In this document: positions 11,927 to 23,900 of the stretch, one piece after another
Layout of the letters: each line of letters opens with the position of its first letter
Position numbering within the stretch: the stretch's first letter is position 1
Source: Branchiostoma lanceolatum
Lineage: Eukaryota > Chordata > Leptocardii > Amphioxiformes > Branchiostomatidae
DNA: 64,000 bases
Direction of reading: 5' to 3'
Assembly (NCBI RefSeq): GCF_035083965.1
Contig: NC_089725.1
Span: 25,491,925 to 25,555,924, forward strand
Translations under genes and position numbers: made by a program
Notes under the pieces: generated by a model
Seen by the model: only the letters and a program-made list of their open reading frames with translations
The model's database searches: none
What the model was told of the DNA's origin: nothing

Positions 11927-14900
11927 ATGGCGAGACAGGATGACGCGCAGCCGGGCTCCACGGAGCTGGCCGCGAACAGCGAGCTGCTCGGCCTAAACCC
12001 GCCCTTCACGGACGGCCCGCCGCCGCCCTTCTGTCTCATTTGTAAAGATAGGGCTTCTGGCTATCATTACTCGGTGTACTCTTGCGAGGGATGCAAGGGT
12101 TTCTTCAAACGGACTGTACAGAAGAACCTGTCGTACAAGTGTAAGGGGGAGGGGCATTGTGACATCAACAAATTCACGCGAAACAACTGCCAGGCCTGTC
12201 GATTTCAGAAATGTATGGACAACGGGATGAAGAAGGAAGGTGGGTACATCAGCTGTGCCGTAGATCGTGCTTTGAACGTGTGATTGTATTATTGAATTAC
12301 GTTGTTGATTATAGATATATCTGCGGCAGCCGGTCGGTCGAGCCGGCCCGGTGCGCCGCTGCCCAGCGCGACGTGTTGGCCTCAAATTTATGCAGAAATC
12401 TGGTGTAAATCGTTGTTGAGTCCCACCTGTTGCACGGGCGTATGGATGTGTGACCGTGTTTGTTTGTATGCGGGTTGTGTGCACTGTATCTTTTTAACAA
12501 ATGGGCACGGTCCCCGGACAGATACCCGGACTTTGGATGCGGGGGAGACGGTGCATGAATCTAGAATCTTGCGCGGCTGGATTTTATGCAAATCAAACAG
12601 CCCGTTTTATACGGCGGGTTGGCCTTGGCGGGGACAAGGTTCACGGCCAAGCTCAAGGCTAGCCCACTACTGCACTTCTTCTGGGGGTGCGCCGGTAGTC
12701 GTGGAAAATTACAGGCCTTTTAGTTTTACCAAGGACATTGGTTTTACTGAAGACAGCTTTATCTTGAATCGACATAGCGTAACGTTTCATATTAAACGTC
12801 ATTGAATTGCTAATTGGGTGCCATGTTTGATGTGGCCTTTGAAGGACCGATTAGAAATACAGTTTTCGAAAAATGGGTGGGGTTTGTGCAGAAATTGAAA
12901 TTAAAGGGAGGAATGCTTCTCTCAATGCCCTCATAAACTCTCAATCAAAATAGCCTTATTATTATTATAGCACCAAAATAGGTCCTGGCACTTGCAATAT
13001 TGGCACTTGCAATATTGCAAAATGGAACCTGGTGATAAGAAGATATGAGTTACTGTGTGCTGCAGTGCGGCATTTTCCTATGGGTCTGTATTGTCTGTCT
13101 GGAAGCAGTAGTATTTTTTTTCTCACAAATTTCATTGGAGACAGTGTGTTCTTCCCAAGGGTACAATATGAATTGTTGCTGTCAGAAACGGTAGTGTTAG
13201 GTGGACATTGAATAATGGTCTCCTAAACATCAATACAAGAGACAAGCATGTATGTGACAGTCATGGCTTTGATGTCCCAATCCACATTCTCATTACTTCC
13301 AGAAGAAGAGCATGTAACAAGCAAACTTAAAACAGGTGGTTTTATGATTTGTACATTTAGTGATTCAGTGGTAATTGCTAATGTCTCAAGTGTAGGTAGA
13401 TCTAATGATTAATATATTTGACTATCACTCTGTTAGTTTGGATTATTTTGTGTGTCTTGAAGAATAACTTGTCTTATAGGTCACTGTCTTAGCCAGGTCT
13501 CCAACAATTTGAATATGACCACAGTCATACAGACTTTCCATTGACGTCATATTGTTATGATTTGTTTGTGGGTAATCGGGTGTACACTGTAATCCAACAT
13601 GACGCAGATGATGTCAAATGAAAAGCCTGTGCAGTAGACTGACGTCTGGTAGTTTATGCTATAGCTTAATTTATTGGGTGATTTTGTGGTACACATGTAT
13701 AAGCTTCCTATTAAAAAAGAAACATCATGCTTCTCTGCAAGAGAGGATGACTGCATTACCTTTCTATAAGTTTTAATTTTGAGCATTCTGAGACGTTCAC
13801 ATCGTCACCTGGGGTAATCCATGCAGAGTTGCATAATAATATTTATGTTAATTTATTTCAAAACAAGAATGTTGCCATCCACATGAAAAGTAATGCCACT
13901 ATGCCAGGCTGAGTTATTTGAAAATTCAAGCACTGCAGCATATTTCAATGCATCGGCGATCATCAAAGTCCAGCTGTAGATGTTATGTATACTGTGACCT
14001 GCAGAACCAGTTCCAGTGACAGACTGTCCACATTACATTTCAAGGCAGACAATCAGCCTTTTCTGATGTCAGCTTGATTCTGCAGTTTGCATAGATTACA
14101 TTATTGCTCTCATTAGTGAGAGCATGTTAGCAATTAACATTTACCTCATACATTTCCTATTGCACAGAATTTTCCCATTTCTATTGCTACTGTTTTATTT
14201 GATATTTCATGAAAATTAGATTTTGCTTTTAAAGATATAACAAATATCCTCAGGGTATGCCATTACCCGATGAATAGTAAAATGACTATGTAACAAACCC
14301 ATTAGAACTAGATTCAATATGGCTAAATCACTGAATATCAAGATGGCGGACCATCTTTCACAGCATATACTAGTAGTACCACACACTGCAACATATTCAT
14401 TATACTGTGCCTGTTGGCTATTACAAAACCAATTGGCTTTCTCGTTCTTTGTAAAACACAGCTTGTGTATGCGTGTACTCATTCAGCCAATTACCACTGG
14501 AGATGACATGGGCTGTCAGCGCAACACTTGTCCAGTCCCAGATGATCATGTTCTGGGACTATAGCCATGTTTTGGGACTGTAACCATTCAGGATTCAGGC
14601 TGCTTCTATTGCCTCCCTGGATACAGATTGTTTTGATTAATATCATTGACTGATACTGTGATCAAACGATAGTGAAGCAATAATGCCATGGCCCAATTTA
14701 TACAGAGTTTTTTCAGATATCTAAAAATCCGCCGACATCTGAGCCTTAGATATCTGGACGCATTTATACACACCGACAGGAAGTACCGCAGGACTCACGC
14801 AGCGCGCTGATTGCACTCGTGACCCTATTTAACCTTTTGCGCGCGTTTCAAAATGGCGGGAGAACCGCCTGTGTTTTTCGTCATGATGAATATGGTATTC

Positions 14901-17900
14901 TTTCTTTATCTGACTGGCGTGTGGCTAAACATGAGGCAGCAAGCAAGGGTTGAGCGTAAGAGGCGTTTGAGGTACCGAGGAAGACGACAGCGACCGGTCA
15001 GAATCAACGCTGCGTTCCTACTCGCTACCCTTGTCGCGGCGGAGGGGGGAGGGCCGATCCACCGAACGATCTGGCATCACGAAAGAAGTCCGTCGTCCGT
15101 TTGGGAACAAATGGTCCTTGATGCTAAGAAGTTTTATCGCCCGCCAAATATGCAAACTAGCGTGAACCCCGACCTCCAGATGTCTACTACGTGACACATT
15201 CTGTTTAGACGTCCGGCTGGAGCGGTCGGGGACTCCCGCTGAGTTGTTGGCGAATGCTTCAGAGTGGTCGGCTGAAATTTTCCCGACATCTAAAAAAACC
15301 CTCATTAAGACCATAAAATTTCTGTTTAGACACAGAAAAAAGCTGTCGCCTGGCAGATATCTGCAGTCCAGATATCTAGACAAGCTGTGTGTAAATTGGC
15401 CCTCAGTCAATGATCCATACATAATTGACATAAGTTGTGTTTCTACTAAGGGCCAATTTACACACAGCTTGTCTAGATATCTGGACTGCAGATATCTGCC
15501 AGGCGACAGCTTTTTTCTGTGTCTAAACAGGAATTTTATGGTCTTAATGAGGGTTTTTTTAGATGTCGGGAAAATTTCAGCCGACCACTCTGAAGCATTC
15601 GCCCGACAACTCAGCGGGAGTCCCCGACCGCTCCAGCCGGACGTCTAAACAGAATGTGTCGCGTAGTAGACATCTGGAGGTCGGGGTTCACGCTAGTTTG
15701 CATATTTGACGGGCGATAAAGCGGGAAAACTTCTTAGCATCAAGGACCATTTGTTCCCAAACGGACGACGGACTTCTTTCGTGATGCCAGATCGTTCGGT
15801 GGATCGGCCCTCCCCCCTCCGCCACGACAAGGGTAGCGAGTAGGAACGCAGCGTTGATTCTGACCGGTCGCTGTCGTCTTCCCCGGTACCTCAAACGCCT
15901 CTTACGCTCAACCCTTGCTTGCTGCCTCATGTTAAGCCACACGCGAGTCAGATAAAGAAAGAATACCATATTCATCATGACGAAAAACACAGGCGGTTCT
16001 CCCGCCATTTTGAAACGCGCGCAAAAGGTTAAATAGGGTCACGAGTGCAATCAGCGCGCTGCGTGAGTCCTGCGGTACTTCCTGTCGGTGTGTATAAATG
16101 CGTCCAGATATCTAAGGCTCAGATGTCGGCGGATTTTTAGATATCTGAAAAAACTCTGTATAAATTGGGCCTAATTCTAGTCTTATTACGTTTCATCAGA
16201 GCTGTCTTTCAGCAATTTCTAGGGGGCAATTTCTGGTAGGCAATTAGACTCTGAAATACAATGTCTCACTGCAAATCGTAACTATATGTCTTGACAATGA
16301 CGGTTTCCACCACAACTTGTAATCATTTTAGACTTCATGTAGGTAGACAACCATCTCAAATGTATACAGTTGGCTGACCACTGTGGATGAATTTTCTAGA
16401 CGTAATTGTAAGGAATGGTGGTCACAGTGTCCCAAAAGAGATGAAGAATATCAAGTTGAAAAGGGAAATAGCTAGTAGGAAAAGTAAGATGATTACTTAT
16501 CAGTGCTTTTCAGCAGAGAGCATAATACATTTGCTGTTGACTTTCCACTTGCTCTTAAGGTCTCATTCATGAGCTTTACCTGTTAATTTCGTCCGTTACA
16601 AACAAGCTTTCATCAGTTTGACGCTTGAGATCAGTCAGGCTGGCTAAAAGGGAATTTCCAACCGATAAAAACACACATTCATGCAGCCATTCATTTTTGG
16701 GGCACGGACTCCTTTAGGGTACCCACTTGAAGTAATACAGGAATGAGACCTTAACTCCTTAATGAAGAGAAATTGCTTTGAGCTCCTTGATGTAGAGCAT
16801 TTAAACATAAACTTCAAGTTCACAAGTGCTATTTTAAACCAGGTTGCCAAGCAACCTCATTCCAGCACAACCCTTATTCAGAAGCACTGTTGGTATTCAA
16901 TAACCTCCAGCACCCTTCTGAGGTCACATGTCGTAATTTTGACATTGATTAATTTGATACAGCTGCCTCTTTTCACTGAAGAATTGTATAGATCTACTTG
17001 ACTTTCATGCGCATCATTTTCCCTAAAAAGTGTTTTGTGTGCAGTGGATATGTCTACCAAATTTTGAAATATGAAGTTTTCCCTGCAAGACCAAAATCAC
17101 TTATGCTCCAACCAAATTTCAAACCGCATCTCCACAGTCTTATGCAACATGAATGAAAAATAGTCATTCAGATTTAACAAAAGCAGGGCTGAGCCTTAAG
17201 CCACTTCATGTTCCTCCAAATGGTATGCTCCATTTAAGTGGAGCATTTTGAAATGGTTGAAAGAGTACTGTAAATTCATTTAAGTGCTCGAGGACTTAAT
17301 TTTGCAGTAGGAGGCAGTTAGGGCATTTTAAGTTTGCGGTCGTAACCACCATAGTGAATCATACGGAAACCACCGTAGTGAATTATAAGTTATGCAATGA
17401 AAGACAGAACGTATGTGGTGGGCTGAGTTCTGAGAAAACCTTAAACATGAAACCACTACCAATATTTCATAATGTATAGTTATCTCAAAAGGCCCATCCT
17501 CATACAAGTCATAGAACCAAGTGCTACAGCAGAAGCCGTATTGATTTTCAATGTTACCCTTGGTAAATATAGTATTTCATACCCTGCAGGTCAACATTCA
17601 GTAGTATCTGTTTTCATTTAATCTTAGCTTTTTATTATTTAATGCTGAACAGTTGCCATTCCGCCAATGTGCATGCCCATTCTCCCAGAAAGATGCTGGC
17701 AACTGTTTTAAAAGGATGCCTACCATTCCTGGGGATCAGGAACCTTACGCAGAACTTACATAACAGTAACCTGATGTCCAGATCTGACACCAATTCAGCG
17801 CAGAAGCTTATATCAAACACTTTATTCAAATTATATCAATGGTGGAAGATTTTCACAAGCTATTAGATTTTAGGAGCCCTTTTGTGTAGAGGCATAAGTT

Positions 17901-20900
17901 TATGAAATTAAATGGTAGTTCACTGGCTTAACATGGAAGGTGTGTTTAATGCAGAAGCTTTTCATAACATCACTTGCGCCATGTTGGATTACCGTGCAGG
18001 GCTTGAAATTTATTTTTGGAAATAGGTGCACTGGTGCACCCAACCAAAAAAATTAAGTGCACAGACAGAAATTTGGGTGCACCACATAAGATAAAGCTGA
18101 AATATGTCAGCAAATCATATTCAAGTTTCACGCTCTTTAGAATTTCAATCTGTAATTCTATAGCCAACTTCAAAATTTCAAACAAGTAATGCATCAAACA
18201 AAGTACAGCAAAGGTTATAATATTACTTTTCAGATACCAGTTTTGTTTACCAATGTCCAATAATTATTATAGTATCCCTACCCTATAGCCTACAAAAATA
18301 TCTAGGTGCACTAGTGCACCCACAGTCAAAAATTAGGTGCACATCTCCAATTTTGGGTGCACACAGGTGCACATGCACCTAGTATTTCGAGCCCTGCCGT
18401 GAAATGTCTGAGTGTGAAATACACTTACCTGACAACATGGTTGCTGGGTATTCAAATTATCAGTTATTTTGATGTCAATGAAAAGCCTTTATTGTTTCCT
18501 GCCAATTATCTTGAATTCCTATCTTCTGAGACTAATAGTTCCCGGTCAGACCTATTCACCAACAATATTATAGAGGAAGAGGCATGTACGACACAAAATG
18601 AAGATTACATTTACATGTATTCATTTATCAGGACTGTTTGAGACCTTTCTGTGTTCGTCAGGGATGTGACATTTTGAAAATGATTTTCCCAAAAGAGCAG
18701 GTGATAACTTCTCCAGCAGCCTCTGTCCTTCACATGTGTGATCAGAATTTAGTTTTATTGCACATTTGCACTATAGCTATAATGGGCTCCCAACACTAAT
18801 GCGACATGGCTCATTTACCATTGTCTCAGTGGGTATGGTAGACAGTGCCCTGAAATTTGATCACCAAGCCCTACTCTCATTATAGCCTGCTGCTGCCAGT
18901 TGGCCATGACCCTGGCCGTGACCCCTAGCTGCATGGCTCCTAATTCTGATGTGGGGTGTGACGTCAACCTAGCCGAAGATGGAAACCATCCAAAGAAGTA
19001 GCCCACCAATGCCAACACTTTGTGGGGAATGCAGCTGCATGCATGAGTCTGCGACAAATGCCAACTTTCTGTCTGGGTGATTTTGTGCTGCACCATCTCA
19101 TCTGTTTGGTCCATAACTTGAAATTAATTGCAATACAAATGTTTGCAAACAACCTAGACCACAAGTACTGTAGACACCTTTTCTTGCTGTTGTTCAAGAT
19201 TCTTGTTGTTGAAATAAACATTTATTTACACACCTTTCAAGCTGGTGCAGATACCGTACAAACGTATTACCAAGGAGGTTTAATCAGGAGGAGAGAGCAC
19301 GCTGTAAACGCCCCGCTGTGCCTTTTGTTTTCACCCGCGAGAGCCGGCTGCGATCCTTTGTTTACCAGCCGGCGCGGCGCCCCTTTGATGCCCTATGCGC
19401 TTCCCTGCGTTTCCCGCGGTTTTCAATACAAATGAGGGTAGTCATGACGTCACAGCCTCCGAATCCCCCCGACCTCGTCACGAAGCCCGGTCGAGAAGAA
19501 GCGATGAGTTTCAGATTTCCGACGATTGCCATATTTGGAACACTCGGCAGGCCTGCGACGACGTCGTCTTCGGATTGTTGACAACATGGCCGACATCTAG
19601 ACCTTTTCGGCTTCGCTGTGCGACAAACATGGGTAAAATTACGGCCACTTTTCTGAGTGGATGTCCGTTTTCTTGCGATAGAATTATGAATTTTTAGACG
19701 TATTTTTAGGTGGCTATGACAGGAATGTGAAGTTTTTCTTCGCTTAGCTGATATTTTGTCCTAACAGTTGACGGAGTGCTCGTCAAAATGGCGTGTTTTC
19801 TTATGTTCATAGCATGGCGGTATTTTTCGTAGCGTGGTATTTTTCATAGCGTGGTAGTATTTTTCGTAACGTACTATTCAATGATGTATCAGTCTTTTAG
19901 AAAAAATGGACTTTTTGCATGGCAAGCATGACGTGTTTCTTTGGTATTTGTGAATTTGATTAAACCTCCTAGTCTCGACCTACTGACTGAAATTCGTCAT
20001 CGTTGTGTCAAGTTCTTCTCTGTTATCTATATCTTTATAGTATGGATATTGCCAGCTAACTACTGACGATAGATTCAAATCCATTGACCTCCAGATTTAG
20101 GTCAACTCGTGTATTGACCCCGATAACAAAGGGAAGACGCCCGCGCGCCAGCGTAGGGCTCAAACTTTGATACCTAGGTGTCAATTATTTTGTTCACACC
20201 AAGGACGCGCATAGGGACAAAGGGAAGTGTTTCTGTGCTCTCTCCTCTTGATTAAACCTCCTTGGTATTACATATCTGCACCAGACAAATTATATTTATA
20301 GTCTTGCACCATTCTTGGAAAAGTAGATTGCCAAACTATTTATCAGCTGTTTTATCTAATGCTGACTATTAAAGCCAAAGTACTTGTAAATATGTTGAAA
20401 TTTGAATTTGTCACATGCAGACACTGGCAACAAAGTTGGCAATGACTCAACAGGATGATTTGCAATACTGCTATCATGATAAAAGTCTGTAGGTTTATAA
20501 AGATTCAGTACACGGCACCATCTGCTGGAATTCTCAAAACAGTTTGATCTACTGAATATTCCCTTAGTTATATAACAGGTTTAATTTGGACTTTGGTCAG
20601 TCTATGTATAACAGCAGTGAAATTTCAGCAACAGGTAGAGGTATGTTTGCTATGGACACATCAGGCCTATTGATTTTGCTATCATGTATCAGCAACCAAA
20701 TTCAAAAGAGGGTTGATTGTTATCAAACGGACATAAAAAAGTATCTACAGCATAATTACTAGGTAGCAGCTGTATGCAAATTACGAAGGCATGCTGTAAA
20801 CCATATCTCACTTTTCAATGGTTTGTCCAACAAGTTTCTGTTTGTCATAAATCATGTTATCATAATCATATAAATTAGTGAACTTCCTTGTTAATGCCTT

Positions 20901-23900
20901 CAGTGATGATACTATAGTAAGAAGCATCCAGATGATCATGCAAAATAAAATCAAAGGTCTTCCATACCAATTTTGCCCTTACATATAGGTGTCATAAAGG
21001 TGAGAATGTGTGTCACACCTGGTAGTAAATTATGTTTACCTCTGCTTCGATTGGTCAATTATTATCTCAACAACAGCTGTGTAAGTGAAGGTTGTAACTG
21101 GGGTATTGTAATCATTCATGCCATTACAATTGTACATATCTTATAACCAGGTCTTATTAATGTCAGACATTCATTTTAAATTCCTGCAAGCCTGCCAAAC
21201 TGAATGCAAATATTTATTCCTGACACAGGCCTTGGTAGTTATACTGTGCATAGATACCAAAATTATGGGGAATGGGGAGGACATCATAAAGCAGTAGAAT
21301 CCCCTATTAACATTAACTCCTTGGATAAACCAAACCTCCACCATTTAGTTTGTCTAATCCCCCAAGTTAAGTCAATCAGTACAATTCACTGATAGATGCT
21401 AATATAGTAATATAAGTCGTAGAAACAGGGTGCGAAATACTTTTTTGAGCCAGGTTGCCCGGTGGGCAACCTGGGGCAAAAGCTAGGTTGCACATCAAAA
21501 TTTCAGGTTGCCCCACCTACATTCGCCATTTGCGGTGACATTAAAAATGACATAAGCTTTCGGGAGTGATATATTGGGATTTTCGAAAAAAATTGGGCAT
21601 AGGTTACCCGGCTGGCCCCTATCCGGGGGCCACGGTGCCTCAAGTTCAACAAGTTGAAAAATACACAATGGTATTTTTTACTTGGAACAAGGCAAGTAAT
21701 GATTCACATAACCTTGAATGATTAGTAAATAGATAACTCTAAAACTTATCTATTCACTAACATCCTGGAAAGTAATTTGAAAAAATATTCATGCAAACTT
21801 TTTTATAATATACTGTCAGTAGTAAACACCAATACAGTACAGTATAGTATTTCAAATCAGTTTTGTATATCAACAACAACAACAATAAAGAAAAACCACT
21901 TAATTTTGCCCCTACAAATAAACTAGTAACTGTGTTGGAATCATTATCAAACTTTAATGAACCTGCAGTGTCAAACTCATCTACATGCCAGAGTAGTGTC
22001 CGCATTTACATGAGACAGTACCTCATTTGTATGAAAGAGTACCTCATTTGCATGTTTGGGAGACTTGATGTGTACACCCTCATGCCACAGTACCTCATTT
22101 ACATGAGAGTACCTCACTTGCATGGAAAAATACCTCATTTGCATGTTCAGGAGACTTGAAGGTACACCACATGGCGACCATGTTGATAATTTGCCGACAC
22201 TCCCGACGGCAGTTTATTCGCCTTTTTCCAGCGCTAATTTCACGATCTATGAACAGGTTTGGATGGTTTAGAACACAAGGGTGTTGATTTCTGTGTTTCA
22301 ATTGAAAATTTACCGAATTTTATGAAAGTGACACTGTTTTTGTGAGCTTACTCGGCTCAAATTGGGTTCTCAGGCTTCATAATCTTGGGTTGCGCACTGC
22401 GCTAGCTGCGTGTGGAAATTAGTTGCGCCAAGCAAAATATCATTGCGCGGCGCAACTGCGCAAGTGGGTATTTCGCACCCTGTAGAAAGGAACTTTCAAG
22501 ATACAAATAACTTAACAGATTCCATAGGTCAACATGAATGGTTGATAAAATTTACCATCTACTAATTCCACCAGGGTAAATAATTCTGCCACCCTGACCC
22601 AACGTCCCCAGTATAATGCACTCCTGAATACCGAAACTGTGCAAACCTGGGGGTGTGCTTCACTAGCGATCTCTTAAACCCACTTTTTTTCAATATGGCG
22701 GATTTGGCAAAACGGGCAAAGTTAAAAAGGGATCCTGTTTTAACCTCCTTGATTTATCACACATGGTATTTGTCATCTAACAATGTTGTGAATAAAGGTA
22801 CGTATTGTAGAATTTGACCAGTCAGAACATTAAAACAATTGGAGTCACTGTTTTTTTATCATTTTTCTACATCATGATTTGAATCTACCTTATTACACTG
22901 TATAGTCAGTGTATGAATTTGATTTTGTTGTCTTGAAATATGCCTACTTCCCGCAGCTGCTTAAGTTCTCAGCCATTTTGGAATGAAAACTAAGGGTTTT
23001 CGCACGGCTTCCTTTCATGTTGCTTACCAACACTCAGAAGTGATGCGATTACAAAAATTCTACAATACGTACGTTTGAGGTATACCGTTGATCTTTTATT
23101 GATTATTGTGATTCTTACCTTTCTTTACAGCGGTACGAGAGGACAGGGCGCCAGGGGGGCGTCAGGGACAGAAGAGAATGCGACATTCCTACCACTACAC
23201 ATCCCAGGGTGATCTGGAGAGCAACTGCAATTCCACAGGCAGCACAGGCAGCCCTCTTGACTGCAGCTCACCCAGTGAACCAGAGAGTGATCTATTCTAC
23301 TGTGATGATCTGGGGAAAACTTTAGTCAACTCCAAACCTGACCTGATCCCACGTTTGCCTGATGGTTGGTTTGTTTTCTAAGTCTATTTTTTACTGGAGA
23401 CATAAACTGTCCTCCTGAGTATATATATATATGTATAGGTAATAACTTACATGATTATTTATGCAAGACAGTTGGTCAGAAAAAAGGTTCTAAGGAAGAC
23501 ATGCTATCCATATCATGCCTGATGGTTGGTCAATCCTTGAGTTTGTCTTTTCCAAGGATCTGAGTATAGTTTTCATGGGAGACATGGGGACTGTGCTCCT
23601 GAGTATGTATTGGTAGTAATTTACATGATAAATTATGCAAGACAGTTGGTCAGAGGTTCTAAGGAAGACATGCAATCCATATCTTAGTTGATTTCAGTAT
23701 CTTCCATGATGAAACTAAGTATGTTTTTTGCGAATCACAGAGATAATTTCCAGACTGGTTGCCATGTTCGCTATGACATCATTGGCAATCATAACTGGAT
23801 TACCTGGCGACATAAACCCTGAGTCTAAAGAATGATAGTTAAGTATCCATTAACAGGAGAAGGTGCAATGTATATTTTTGTGCAAACGAGTATGTTAATT

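Noticed and set aside
12302..12805. 167-codon plus-strand frame just after receptor exon 1
   Set aside because: It is GC-rich intronic sequence with no homology, and starts after a good donor at 12240 that joins perfectly to exon 2.
19022..19697. Several plus-strand frames of 87-137 codons
   Set aside because: They cross the boundary of the 19270-20265 transposon and show no domain.
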